A stretch of DNA of 64,000 bases, from positions 119,830-183,829 of the forward strand of contig CAWKNX010000021.1 in NCBI GenBank assembly GCA_963851085.1, given 5' to 3'. The translations under genes and the position numbers were made by a program. This DNA comes from DATFVJ01 sp963851085. GTDB taxonomy: Bacteria > Actinomycetota > Actinomycetes > Streptosporangiales > Streptosporangiaceae. This document shows, piece by piece, positions 42,561 through 51,619 of this stretch. Below the pieces are notes generated by a model, which did not search any database, had not been told where the DNA came from, and saw only the letters and a list, made by a program, of their open reading frames with translations. Each line of letters begins with the position of its first letter. Positions within the stretch are counted from its first letter, which is position 1.

Positions 42561-43070
42561 TCAGCCGTTGCCCGACGATGCTGCCTTCCCGGTCCCCAGT
42601 GCCTGGGCAAGCTGGCGCAGAACCTCGTCCTGCCGCGCGAGAGTCGCCCGGTGCCCTTCCAGCGCCTTGTCCTGTGCGGCGAGGTGTTCCTGGATCTTAA
42701 TTGCCTCCGCGAGCACGGCCTCGGCGTCCTTGTAGGTCTGCTCCGACCGCTTGTCCGCGGCCTTCGCCTGCACGTTCTGGCCCACGATGATGATCGGCAG
42801 CAGCACAAGCTGGATGAAGTTCGATGAGATCCACGCCACGATGACCGTCAGGTTGTCGCTGGTGATCGCGGAGGGCAGGCTGATGAGTGCGATCAACGCG
42901 AACACGTAGGCACAGACCATCGTGCCGACCAGCAATGTGATCTTCAGGCCCAGCCACGAGTTGAACCTGGCAAACGGCGTGCCGACCGGGCGCTGGTCCC
43001 TGATTCTCACCGGCCCGGCCATCTTGCGGTGTTCGATGTGCGGGTGCGGTACGTATTCGTACAAGCTCAT
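42561..43070 (-). CDS. DUF1003 family membrane protein
   Basis: A 169-residue protein with two membrane helices (about 40-65 and 80-103, ITLLVGTMVCAYVFALIALI and WISSNFIQLVLLPIIIVG) and a C-terminal coiled coil (KAADKRSEQTYKDAEAVLAE, then EHLAAQDKALEGHRATLARQ). The frame is open to 43217, but ATG 43070 (MSLYEYVPHPHIEH) has GGAG upstream. The family has no known function; members occur near stress and Mg-related genes. It is divergent from the trp leader, about 100 bp away. Confidence 0.8.
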   Translation of the reverse strand: MSLYEYVPHPHIEHRKMAGPVRIRDQRPVGTPFARFNSWLGLKITLLVGTMVCAYVFALIALISLPSAITSDNLTVIVAWISSNFIQLVLLPIIIVGQNVQAKAADKRSEQTYKDAEAVLAEAIKIQEHLAAQDKALEGHRATLARQDEVLRQLAQALGTGKAASSGNG

Positions 43071-43170
43071 TTTTCGCTCCACCTGCTGTCCGCGGAAGGC
43101 TGCGGGATCGTTGAACGTGGCTGCGCCCGTGCGGCACCCTTGGCGGCCAGTGCGGTGACCCGGTAGGTTG

Positions 43171-43242
43171 GTGCCCGTGCGGACTGTAACCCAGCTTCTC
43201 TGGTGGCGTCGCGGCATTGGCGGCGCTTGTTCGCGTATCTGA
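43171..43242 (+). CDS. trpL: Trp leader peptide
   Basis: A 23-codon frame starting GTG 43171 (or GTG 43177) and ending TGA 43242 reads VPVRTVTQLLWWRRGIGGAC. It has two consecutive Trp codons (43201-43206), the hallmark of a transcription-attenuation leader. A strong hairpin follows 5 nt later, and the fused anthranilate synthase gene begins at 43327. Ribosome stalling at the Trp codons under Trp starvation would block terminator formation. Similar leaders precede trpE in Streptomyces. Confidence 0.8.
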   Translation: MPVRTVTQLLWWRRGIGGACSRI

Positions 43243-43247
43243 ACTTA

Positions 43248-43284
43248 CAGACAGCGACCGCCCGGGACTGGCGGTCGCTGTCTG
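43248..43284 (+). terminator. trp attenuator hairpin
   Basis: CAGACAGCGACCGCC (43248-43262) pairs perfectly with GGCGGTCGCTGTCTG (43270-43284) around a 7-nt loop, a 15-bp stem. There is no U-run, as is common for actinobacterial terminators. It sits between the trp leader stop and trpEG. Confidence 0.8.
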
Positions 43285-43326
43285 CGTCTCCGCCGGTTTC
43301 CCTGGCCCTACCCGGGAGAGGCCAAG

Positions 43327-45634
43327 GTGGACCCCACCTTTCAGGAAGCAGGCCAGAAAGAGTTCGTGACCGGCGGCGGCGTCCGGGTCACCAGGATCGC
43401 GCAGCCGTTCGACGCTGACCTGATGAGCGGCATCGCAGCAACGGCGGACCGCCGCCGCGGCGGCGTGCTCAGCTCAGGTATGGAGTACCCAGGCAGATAC
43501 AGCCGCTGGCACATGGCCTACGTGGACCCGTGCATCGAAGTCGTGGCGCGCGGCCAGGCCATCACCGCGCGTGCGCTCAACCCCAGGGGCCTGGTTCTCC
43601 TGCCGGTCATCGAAGCCGCGTTCCTCCTGGCTGGCGCCGCGCCCGGCACCGTTCCCCAGCCCGGCACCGTTCCCCATGCGGGTACCGCGCCGGGCGACGC
43701 GCGCGCGGAGGTCACCGCCGCGATCCCGCAGCCTGTCGGCGTGATACCAGAGGAGGAACGAACCCGCCGCCCGACCGTCTTCTCCGCCCTGCGGGAGGTT
43801 GTCGCCGCGCTGGGGTCCGACGACCCGAACCTCGGCTTCTACGGCGCGTTCGGCTACGATCTCGCTTTTCAGTTCGAGCCGGTCAGGCTGCGCCATCAGC
43901 GGCCGGGCAGCCAGCGCGATCTGGTCCTGCACCTGCCGGACCAGCTGTATCTGGTGGACAGGAAACGCGAGACGGCGCTCCGTTACTCCTACGAGTTCGA
44001 GACGGGCAGTGGCCGCACCGAAGGGCTGCCGCGGGTGACTTCGCCCACCCCGCAGCCGCCGCATCCGTCAGCGGCCGCCGGACCCGTTCCGTCGCGGCCG
44101 GCCATCGGGACCTATGCGCGGGTCGTGGAGGAGGCCAGGCGGCGGTTCATCCGCGGTGACCTGTTCGAGGTGGTGCCGAGCCAGGCGTTCCACCATCCGT
44201 GTGACTCACCGGCCGCTTTCTACGAGCGGCTTCGCCGCCGCAATCCGGCGCCTTATGAGTTCTTCTTCAACCTTGGTGAGGGTGAGTACCTGGTCGGCGC
44301 GTCCCCGGAGATGTTCGTCCGGGTCACGGGCGACCGGGTGGAGACGTGCCCGATCTCGGGGACGATACGGCGCGGCGCCGATCCGCTGGAGGATGCGGCG
44401 AACATCCGGGCGCTGCTCAACTCGCCGAAGGAGGAGTCCGAGCTGACCATGTGCACGGACGTGGACCGCAACGACAAGGCGCGGGTCTGCGTGCCGGGCA
44501 GCGTCAAGGTGATCGGCCGCCGTCAGATCGAGATGTACAGCAGGCTCATCCATACGGTCGACCACATCAAGGGCCGGCTGCGCCCCGGCTACGACGCGCT
44601 CGATGCGTTCCTCACGCACATGTGGGCGGTCACGGTGACCGGGGCGCCGAAGGCGTGGGCGATGCAGTTCATCGAGGACCACGAAGCGCAGCCCAGGCGC
44701 TGGTACGGCGGCGCGGTCGGCAAGATCGGCTTCGACGGCTCGCTGAACACGGGCCTCACGCTGCGCACCGCGCACATCAGCGGCGGGATCGCGACGGTCC
44801 GCGCCGGCGCGACACTGCTGTACGACTCCGACCCGCAGGCCGAAGAGCGGGAAACAGAACTGAAGGCACGCGCGCTGCTCGAGACGCTCGCCGCCGCCAC
44901 GGAGGCGCGCGCCGCTGCCGGGGGTCCGGGGGGCCGCCCCCCCGGGCAAGCAGAGTCTGAACCGCTGCCGCTGCCCGGCCCCGATCCCGGCGCCGTCCCC
45001 GCCCTTCCAGGTGACGGCATGACCGTGCTTCTTGTCGATCACCAGGATTCGTTCGTCAACACGCTGGCCGACTACTTCAGGCAGCAGGGCGCGCGGGTTA
45101 CCACGATGCGCGCCGGCTTCGAGCCCGGCGCTGCTCGACGCCATCGGCCCTGACCTCGTCGTGCTCTCGCCAGGGCCTGGCTGGCCGTCCGACTTCGCCT
45201 GCGACGCGCTGCTCAAGGAACTCGACGCCCGCGGCCTCGCCGCGTTCGGTGTGTGCCTGGGCCTGCAGGCGATGGTCGAGCACGCGGGCGGCACGCTGGG
45301 ACTGCTGCCCACGCCGGTGCACGGCAAGCCGGGCCGGGTGCGGCGCCGGCCGCCCACCGATGGCGGGCTCCTGGACGGCTTGCCGGCCGAGTTCACCGCG
45401 GCCAGGTACCACTCGGTGCACGCGGCCCCCGACCAGGTACGGGGCGGCTTCGACGTGACCGCCGTAACCTCGGACGGCGCGGTCATGGCGATCGAGAACC
45501 CGGCCGCGGGCAGGTGGGCGGTGCAGTTCCACCCGGAGTCCATCCTGACCACCGAAGGCAGCGCCGGTCACCAGGTGATCGCCAACGTCCTGCTGCTATG
45601 CCGTGAACGTCACAGCCGACACGTGGCGGATTAG
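43327..45634 (+). CDS. trpE: Fused anthranilate synthase TrpEG, frameshifted in the GATase part
   Basis: Bifunctional enzyme making anthranilate from chorismate and glutamine, the first step of Trp synthesis. N-terminal TrpE part (43327-44900): RYSRWHMAYVDPCIEVVARG, GFYGAFGYDLAFQFEPVRL, ALLNSPKEESELTMCTDVDR, PGYDALDAFLTHMWAVTVTG and APKAWAMQFIEDHE. A linker of about 40 residues carries a GC palindromic repeat (GGPGGRPPGQ). The GATase part starts MTVLLVDHQDSFVNTLADYF (45019); the frame breaks near 45125 and continues to 45634 with LSPGPGWPSDF, Cys nucleophile in FGVCLGLQAMVEH and FHPESILTTEG. A 1-nt indel would join them. Attenuator control lies upstream. Confidence 0.92.
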
Positions 45635-45700
45635 CTCAAGTCTGGCGATTCTTTCTCGCTATGCTCCCCAGAAACCGCAACAGTGGCTGGGGGATCACCG

Positions 45701-46501
45701 ATGAAGAGCGTCGAGCCCGAGGTCATCCTGGTCGCGCGGCCCCAGCTCGACTATGGGGCGATCGCCGGTTATCTGCGGGAAGTGGGCGGTGAGAGCTGGC
45801 TGGAGCGCCTGGACCGGGGCGGTCTGGACGGCGCTCTCGACAACGACGCACAGAACCTGGCCGAGTTCGCGGGCCGGTTCTGCTACCGGTCCTGGGAACC
45901 GGGCCTCAACCCCAACGTCACCAGAATTCACAAAGACCAAGTGGGGTATCTGGAGAACATTCTGCGCCAACTGCACGGCTCCGTCCTTGAGCACGTGAGC
46001 TTCACTTTCGTGCTCAACAACTGCAGCCGGGTCCTCACCCACGAGCTGGTGCGACACCGGCCGGGCACGGCCATCTCGCAGGAGTCGCTGCGGTTCGTCC
46101 GGCTGGCGGACATACCGTTCTGGTTCCCGGACTGGGCGCGCGAGGACGCGGAGCTGATGAAGCGCGCGACAGCCGTTCTGGAGCAGCTCGAGGAGTTCCA
46201 GCTCTGGATGGCCAGCCACTTCGGCCTGGACGAGGACGGGGTCCCGTTCCACGAGAAGAAGCACAAGACGTCGTTCATGCGCCGGTTCGCGCCCGAGGGG
46301 GTCGGTACGGGTCTGGTGTGGACGGCGAACATCCGCACGCTGCGGCACACGATCGAGGCCAGGACCGATCCGGGGGCGGAGGAGGAGATCCGGCTCGTAT
46401 TCGGCCGGATCGGCGAGCTGATGCGCGTCGAGGCACCCGCGTTGTTCGGCGACTACGAGGTGACGGACGGCACCTGGATCCCCAGGTGGCGCAAGGTCTG
46501 A
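45701..46501 (+). CDS. thyX: FAD-dependent thymidylate synthase
   Basis: Flavin- and folate-dependent conversion of dUMP to dTMP. ATG 45701 (MKSVEPEVILVA) has GGGGGATC upstream; the frame is open from 45683. The signature is RHRPGTAISQES (residues 118-129). The usual ThyX motif is RHR-X7-S; here eight residues separate RHR and Ser, as in a longer actinobacterial-type subgroup. Other conserved parts are EHVSFTFVLNNCSRVLTHEL and, near the C-terminus, VWTANIRTLRHTIEARTD with the Arg that binds dUMP. Length of 266 residues is within the family's range. It ends at a strong bidirectional terminator. Confidence 0.93.
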   Translation: MKSVEPEVILVARPQLDYGAIAGYLREVGGESWLERLDRGGLDGALDNDAQNLAEFAGRFCYRSWEPGLNPNVTRIHKDQVGYLENILRQLHGSVLEHVSFTFVLNNCSRVLTHELVRHRPGTAISQESLRFVRLADIPFWFPDWAREDAELMKRATAVLEQLEEFQLWMASHFGLDEDGVPFHEKKHKTSFMRRFAPEGVGTGLVWTANIRTLRHTIEARTDPGAEEEIRLVFGRIGELMRVEAPALFGDYEVTDGTWIPRWRKV

Positions 46502-46575
46502 CCGAACCGCCGGCGCGGGTCCGTGCGCCCGCCCGCCGTATTCTTGGCCACCCGGTGGCCGGACGGGCTTGATCG

Positions 46576-46615
46576 TTGGCTCGTAGGGGGCGCTGTAGCG
46601 CCCCCTACGAGCCAA
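46576..46615. terminator. Perfect 19-bp hairpin between convergent genes
   Basis: TTGGCTCGTAGGGGGCGCT (46576-46594) pairs perfectly with 46597-46615 around a 2-nt centre (GT). It lies between the ends of thyX and the flavohemoprotein gene and is a bidirectional terminator. Confidence 0.8.
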
Positions 46616-46642
46616 CCATGGCGCGCAATACCAGCCCGCGCG

Positions 46643-47863
46643 TCAGCCGTCCGTCCCTATCGGGTCGTTGAAGATGCACGTGATCGGAGTTCCTATGGCG
46701 GTTAGCACACCGATCGTTTTGCGGACCATGCCAACTGGGCCGCTGACGTAAACGTCGTAACCGGACGGCGGCAGATATCGCCCGACGACATCGGGGAGCG
46801 TGCCGCGCAGGCCACCGAATTCCGGCTCGTCGGACACGACCGGGAAAACCCACAGCCCGGGGTGCCCAGATTCCATCCTGCGCAGTTCAGGCAAATCATA
46901 GAGACCGGTCTCGCTGCGGGCACCGAAGAAGAGGTAGATATTGCGCTGCACGCCCTGCGCCCTGTTCGCGACAAGCTGCTGAACGATTGCCTTCACCGGA
47001 GCGAGACCGGTGCCGCCGGCGACGAAGAGCACATCCCTTGTGGATACGGTGTCGGCGACCATTGTGCCAACCGCGGGGCCGAGCAGCAATGTGTCGCCAG
47101 GTTCGGTGTGATGTACGAGCGCGCCGCTGACCCAGCCCCCCGGAACCGCACGCACATGAAACTGGAGCACGCCGTCGGTACGAGGCGCGTTAGCAATGGA
47201 GTAGTTCCGCCATACACGTGGCCAGCGGGCACATTGCAGGCTCACGTACTGGCCCGCGCTGTAGGGAAACGGCTGATTGGGCCGCACCGACAGGACCGCG
47301 AGGTCCGGCCCGCGCTTGTCGTGGGCGAGCACCTCGCCGAGCCACCAGGGCGGCGTGACACGCGCGTCGTCGTCGGCTGCCTTGATCATTACCGTTGAGA
47401 CGTGGGCGAACGCGTTCTGCCAGGCGTCTTGGACGTCGGCGGTCCACGCCTCGCCCAGGAATGCGCTTATCGTGGCCATAAGCGCGTCGCAGACGGCGGC
47501 GTAGTGCGCGGAGATGACGCCGAACTTCCTGTGATCGCGTCCAAGCGCCGCGAGGTGGGCATCAAGGGCATGCGGGCTGTCCAGGCTCCAGACAATACGG
47601 GTAACCGCACGGAATAGCCGGTCGCCGTGCTCGTCCATGGAGGCTGGGAACATTCCGCGCAGCTTTGGGTTGTCGGCAAATAGGCGGCCATGAAAATACG
47701 TCATGAACCGTTCAGCTACTGGTTCGATGAGGGCGAAAGATTCCTTTATGATCCGGATGTTTAGTGACGTAGCCTGATTTGTATCGTCAAGCGTCTCAGT
47801 TGCGGACGGGTAATCCGCATGATTCTTATCCGCATTGTCTTCCGGCTGCGGAGTTACGTTCAC
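46643..47863 (-). CDS. hmp: Flavohemoprotein (nitric oxide dioxygenase type)
   Basis: A 406-residue fusion of a globin domain (about 30-160) and a ferredoxin-reductase module (about 170-406); it oxidises NO to nitrate. Globin: FMTYFHGRLFADNPKLRGMF with the distal region, and proximal His111 in LGRDHRKFGV. Reductase: SAGQYVSLQCARWPRVWRNY then SIANAP (FAD binding), FVAGGTGLAPVKAIVQQLVA (NAD binding) and YVSGPVGMVRKTI. The N-terminal 30 residues are charged and extend beyond the usual start. The C-terminal tail retains IFNDPIG. It is an isolated gene; an upstream AT-rich stretch (47935-48060) may hold its promoter. Confidence 0.9.
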   Translation of the reverse strand: MNVTPQPEDNADKNHADYPSATETLDDTNQATSLNIRIIKESFALIEPVAERFMTYFHGRLFADNPKLRGMFPASMDEHGDRLFRAVTRIVWSLDSPHALDAHLAALGRDHRKFGVISAHYAAVCDALMATISAFLGEAWTADVQDAWQNAFAHVSTVMIKAADDDARVTPPWWLGEVLAHDKRGPDLAVLSVRPNQPFPYSAGQYVSLQCARWPRVWRNYSIANAPRTDGVLQFHVRAVPGGWVSGALVHHTEPGDTLLLGPAVGTMVADTVSTRDVLFVAGGTGLAPVKAIVQQLVANRAQGVQRNIYLFFGARSETGLYDLPELRRMESGHPGLWVFPVVSDEPEFGGLRGTLPDVVGRYLPPSGYDVYVSGPVGMVRKTIGVLTAIGTPITCIFNDPIGTDG

Positions 47864-47869
47864 AGGTAC

Positions 47870-48910
47870 CGCACCCCGCTCTCGGGCCGGTCAGCACGAT
47901 GACCGGCGATCGTCACCATCGCCACAGCACGAGTGTCGCACTCATGTTAGACGATCACAACCTATTATCTGACAAGCGGGACCAACGGTACCGCGCGTAG
48001 CCGAAATCTCGTGCAATAGCTCATGCATTACGATCAGTTTTAGTAGTTTTCTGCTTCTAAGAGGTTGCCTTGAACGGCTTGCGGAGGGGCCGGAGCCCTG
48101 GCAGCAGTTCGGCGCCTGATACAAGCGAATCAATCGTCGTGGCCAATATTAACTTGTGGGTAACTAGTGGCGCTGTTCTGGCCGGAACTGCACTGCGAAG
48201 AACGCTGAGCCAGGACGGGCCGATTAGTGACTCTGAGTTAGCACGCGGTCTCATTGTGCCCACCGTGGCGGGTTCGATGCGGCCGGTGCCCGGCGGCATC
48301 TCCCTGCTGGCTCGTCGTGGGCCCGCGGCCAGGCCCGCGGCCGCGGCCTGGCCGCGGCCTGGCCGCGTCCCGGCGATCGCGATGCTGCCGTGTCTGTGAT
48401 GCTGGCAGGATGCCGTAGCACCTGTGGTGCGAAAGGAAAGTAATGGTGTCTGTGGTGCGCTAGTGGGCATGTGCTCGTGATGCGGTAGTGGTGTTGTGCC
48501 CGCCCGCCGACGTGGCGTGACATGCTCGGACATCGGGTGTGCCGATGACTGCTTTCCGTGACGAGACCGGGGTCCGTTCGTATTTTCAGGTGGACGATTA
48601 CGCCAGGTCGCACCCGCGTCAGGGTGCGGATGCACCATCATGGGGAGGGATGTTTTTTCGCGATCTCTGGGAGGCCGCCAAGCGACGGCGTGCGGTGGGC
48701 GACGGGGGACTCTGAGTCCTGATCGTGTCGTGCGAGGTCTGCCCGGCTGGCCGCGAAGAGCCGGGAGCCAGTGTCCGCACGTTGAAGAGGCGCCAGGCAG
48801 CGCGGCGTGACATGCCGGGCACGTGAGCCGGACGATGTCGTCCGGCGGCGTCCCAGGGAATCCCGGGCCGTCGCGTGCGTCCCGGAAACAGGGTTGCAGG
48901 AGGATGCACG
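47870..48910. other. About 1 kb without a convincing gene
   Basis: Open frames at 48070-48399 (+) and 48057-48962 (-) show no family motifs and have compositional signs of shadow frames. The stretch contains an AT-rich part near 47935-48060, a nested CGCGGCC/GGCCGCG palindrome at about 48318-48366, and a short hairpin GCCGGACGA-TG-TCGTCCGGC at 48827-48846 close to the next gene. I see no RNA gene. Confidence 0.5.
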
Positions 48911-48913
48911 AGG

Positions 48914-49726
48914 ATGGAGCCCCGCCCGCTGATTGGCATAACGAGCCATCTCGAACCCGCACGCTGGGGAGACTGGGTCCGGGAGGCCGTGGTGTCCCCA
49001 GCCAGTTATGCGCGGGCTGTGCACCGGGCCGGCGGGATTCCCGTCGTGCTGCCGCCGATCCCCGGCAACGGGGCCGTGGATCTCGTGCGCGGTCTCGGCG
49101 GGCTGATCCTCTCCGCCGGCGGTGATGTTGATCCGCGGCTGTACGGCGAGCAGTCGCATGAGCGGACAGGCGATCCGGACTCCCGCAGAGACAGGTTCGA
49201 GTTCTCGGTCATCCGTGCCGCGATCGAGGCAAAACTGCCGTTCCTCGCGATCTGCAGGGGCATGCAGGTACTGAACGTGGCCCTCGGCGGCACCCTGATC
49301 CAGCATCTGCCCGCGGAGGTCGGACACGACCGGCACGCGCCAAGCCCAGGGATCGCGGGCAGCCACGGCGTCCGGATCAGTGGCGACGCCAAGCTGGGCG
49401 GCATCCTCGGCACGACGGCCGCGGTGACCGCGAGCCATCACCAGGCCGTGCGGCGTCTTGGCACCGGGCTCGTGGCGGTCGCATGGGCAGACGACCAGGT
49501 CGTGGAGGGTGTTGAGCTCCACGGGCACCCGTTCGGTATCGGTGTGCAATGGCGCCCTGAGGATAGCGACGACCTGCGCCTCTTCGAGGCCCTCGTCTAC
49601 TGCGCGGCACAGCGAGTGCCGGTGCACCGGATCCCGGGCCCCAACGGCGCCCCGGGTCCCGTCGCATCCGGCCCCGCCACGCAAACTCAGCCCGCCGGGC
49701 AGGGCAGGCGCCGCTGGCGCGCCTGA
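48914..49726 (+). CDS. Peptidase C26 / gamma-glutamyl-GABA hydrolase-type amidotransferase
   Basis: A 270-residue class I glutamine amidotransferase-like hydrolase of the PuuD group, which cleaves gamma-glutamyl bonds. ATG 48914 (MEPRPLIGITSHLEPARWGD) has AGGAGG and GAGG upstream; the frame is open from 48875. Catalytic Cys in FLAICRGMQVLNVALGG, the conserved GGDVDPRLYGE loop, SHHQAVRRLGTGLVAVAWAD with His, and WRPED near the end with the third triad residue region (usual W-H-P-E; His replaced by Arg here, QWRPED). The tail is Pro/Gly/Gln-rich. Loss of the triad His would be unexpected and could reduce activity; alternatively it is a sequence error. No polyamine genes are adjacent. Confidence 0.82.
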   Translation: MEPRPLIGITSHLEPARWGDWVREAVVSPASYARAVHRAGGIPVVLPPIPGNGAVDLVRGLGGLILSAGGDVDPRLYGEQSHERTGDPDSRRDRFEFSVIRAAIEAKLPFLAICRGMQVLNVALGGTLIQHLPAEVGHDRHAPSPGIAGSHGVRISGDAKLGGILGTTAAVTASHHQAVRRLGTGLVAVAWADDQVVEGVELHGHPFGIGVQWRPEDSDDLRLFEALVYCAAQRVPVHRIPGPNGAPGPVASGPATQTQPAGQGRRRWRA

Positions 49727-49766
49727 TCTGCCAGGCGTTCCTCGCGTCGGGCAGCTCGCTGGTCCA

Positions 49767-50134
49767 GGGCTCTGCCAGCCCGGGGGGCGACCCCCGGACC
49801 CCGCCTGCGCCTGTGAACGGCGCGCGGCGCGGCAGCCGCAGGGCTCTGCCGGCCCGGGGGGCGACCCCCGGACCCCGCCTGCGCCTGTGAACGGCGCGCG
49901 GCGCGGCAGCCGCAGGGCTCTGCCGGCCCGGGGGGCGACCCCCGGACCCCGCCTGCGCCTGTGAACGGCGCGCGGCGCGGCAGCCGCAGGGCTCTGCCGC
50001 CCGGGGGGCGACCCCCGGACCCCGCCTGCGCCTGTGAACGGCGCGCGGCGCGGCAGCCGCAGGGCTCTGCCGGCCCGGGGGGCGACCCCCGGACCCCGCC
50101 TGCGCCCGTGAACGGCGCGCGGCGCGGCAGCCGT
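49767..50134. repeat. Five-copy 74-bp tandem repeat
   Basis: Units start at GGGCTCTGCC positions 49767, 49841, 49915, 49989 and 50062 (spacing 74, 74, 74, 73). Each contains GGGGGGCGACCCCC(G), CCCCGCCTGCGCC, TGAACGGCGCGCGGCGCGGC and AGCCGCA. Copies are nearly identical. It begins 41 bp after the amidotransferase stop. It is not a CRISPR array: there are no unique spacers and the period is uniform. Confidence 0.92.
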
Positions 50135-50516
50135 TAAGGATGTGAATCGGTGGACGTGGCGGCGGAGACTCCCTCCGCCTGCGGCCTGTGCTGGCCGCCG
50201 TGCGCCGAGCATGCCGCGCCGCGGGGAAGCCGATCTGGCCTGCGCGGAGGACACCGGATGAAACTTTCCGCAGCCGGCCGAGCCGATGGTATACGTAACG
50301 TAATCGACTGACTATCTAAAGTGATAATTTCGCGCTGAGCAGCCCTAATTGCCGCAATATCTTACGCCCTGTTCACCACGCGGTCACAGTGACATAACGA
50401 CGATGATTTAGGACTTTCGGGCTCTTGAGGGGAATTCTGACCCGGTCGTACCCTCCCGGTAGCGCGTGGCGGAAAGCGCTTACAGCAGCAGTTGCGATCA
50501 CCTGGGGAGGGTCCGC
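50135..50516. promoter_or_regulatory. Promoter region of the LacI-Opp-GH3 locus
   Basis: An AT-rich part around 50290-50330 (TATACGTAACGTAATCGACT) precedes the operator-like palindrome AAAGCGCTT (50473-50481) in GGAAAGCGCTTACAG, typical of LacI-family sites (CG centre), 36 bp before the lacI GTG start. Autoregulation is likely. Confidence 0.5.
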
Positions 50517-51617
50517 GTGACCGACGCGAGGAAACCGAGCGGGTCGCTGACGATCTATGACGTCGCGCGGCGCGCCGGTGTGTCCATCGCATCCGTCTCA
50601 CGGGTCCTGAACCATCAGGGCAGCCCACGCCCAGAAACACGGGAGCGCGTCTTAAGAGCCGTCCGTGAGCTCGGGTTCGTCCCTGACGGCGCTGCCCGCG
50701 CGCTTTCCAACAGGCTCAAGGAGGTCGTCGGCGTCGTCTTCCGCCGCGGCGGCGAGGCCATTTTCGAGGACGAAGACGACGGCCTGCTGTTCACCGACGT
50801 GATCAACCGGGGCATCGAGGTCGCGGCGCAGCATCGCGGTTACGACGTGCTGATGAGTTCCCTGCCGCTGCACCACGAGCGCGCTGAGGCGCGGCTGTCC
50901 GCCCTGGCGGGCAAATCGGACGGGCTGATCCTGCACGACCGGATGCTGCCCGGGGCTGGGATCGCCCGGCTGGCGAAACGGGTCCCCATCGTGACCCTGG
51001 CCGGCCTGCCGTCCCCGGCCGCCGTGAACGTGCGCACCGACAACGAGGCGGGCATGCAGGCGATCGTCCGGCACCTCGTGGTCGATCACGGCTACCGCAG
51101 TATCGCCTACCTTTCTGGCCACACCGATAGCCCCGACAACGTCGCCCGCGCCAGGGCCTTCGAAATGGAGGCGGAGGCCGCGGGCGCCGAGGTCTTCGCC
51201 GGGCCTGCGTGGGAAGGGAACTACTCCGCGACCGGCGGGGCCAAGGCGGTCAGCGCCTTGCTGACGGCCGGAGCGCGGATGCCCCGCGCTATCGCCTGCG
51301 CGAACGACCAGACGGCGCTCGGCGTCATCTACGCCCTGGCCGAACGGGGCCTCCAGGTACCGCGGGACGTCGCGGTCACCGGATTCGACGACATCCCGGT
51401 GGCACGGCATCTGCACCCGCCGCTGACCACGGGACGCCAGCCCATCTGGCAACTGGGGGCAACGGCCTTCGACGTCTTGTATTCCATGATCAGTGGGGAG
51501 CGACCGGCCGCACGTGAGGTCGTGCTGCCCATCGAACTCATCGTCCGCGGCAGTTGCGGCTGCGCCTCCGATGCGCCGCCGCTGCCGGGCCCCGCACGCA
51601 CCGGTGAAGCGAGGTAG
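50517..51617 (+). CDS. LacI-family transcriptional regulator
   Basis: A 366-residue sugar-responsive repressor. GTG 50517 has GGGGAGGG upstream; the frame is open from 50466. N-terminal HTH: LTIYDVARRAGVSIASVSRV with the hinge helix LNHQGSPRPETRERVLRAV. The periplasmic-binding-protein-like domain ends with FDDIPVARHLHPPLTTGRQP and a C-terminal VRGSCGCAS. It has an acidic insert (EDEDDGLLF) near residue 85. It is the first gene of a cluster with a five-component Opp-type importer and a GH3 glucosidase; the next start is 2 bp after its stop, so it is in the same transcription unit, which suggests induction by the imported sugar. Confidence 0.9.
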   Translation: MTDARKPSGSLTIYDVARRAGVSIASVSRVLNHQGSPRPETRERVLRAVRELGFVPDGAARALSNRLKEVVGVVFRRGGEAIFEDEDDGLLFTDVINRGIEVAAQHRGYDVLMSSLPLHHERAEARLSALAGKSDGLILHDRMLPGAGIARLAKRVPIVTLAGLPSPAAVNVRTDNEAGMQAIVRHLVVDHGYRSIAYLSGHTDSPDNVARARAFEMEAEAAGAEVFAGPAWEGNYSATGGAKAVSALLTAGARMPRAIACANDQTALGVIYALAERGLQVPRDVAVTGFDDIPVARHLHPPLTTGRQPIWQLGATAFDVLYSMISGERPAAREVVLPIELIVRGSCGCASDAPPLPGPARTGEAR

Positions 51618-51619
51618 CG

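Noticed and set aside
48057..48962. 301-codon minus-strand frame and 109-codon plus-strand frame
   Set aside because: No recognisable domain, atypical composition and no ribosome-binding site; treated as non-coding.
49767..50134. CRISPR array
   Set aside because: Whole 74-bp units repeat without unique spacers and no cas genes are present.
48638..50254. 538-codon minus-strand frame across the amidotransferase gene and the tandem array
   Set aside because: It is created by the repeat units and the antisense of the C26 gene; translation is a repetitive Arg/Ala/Pro string.
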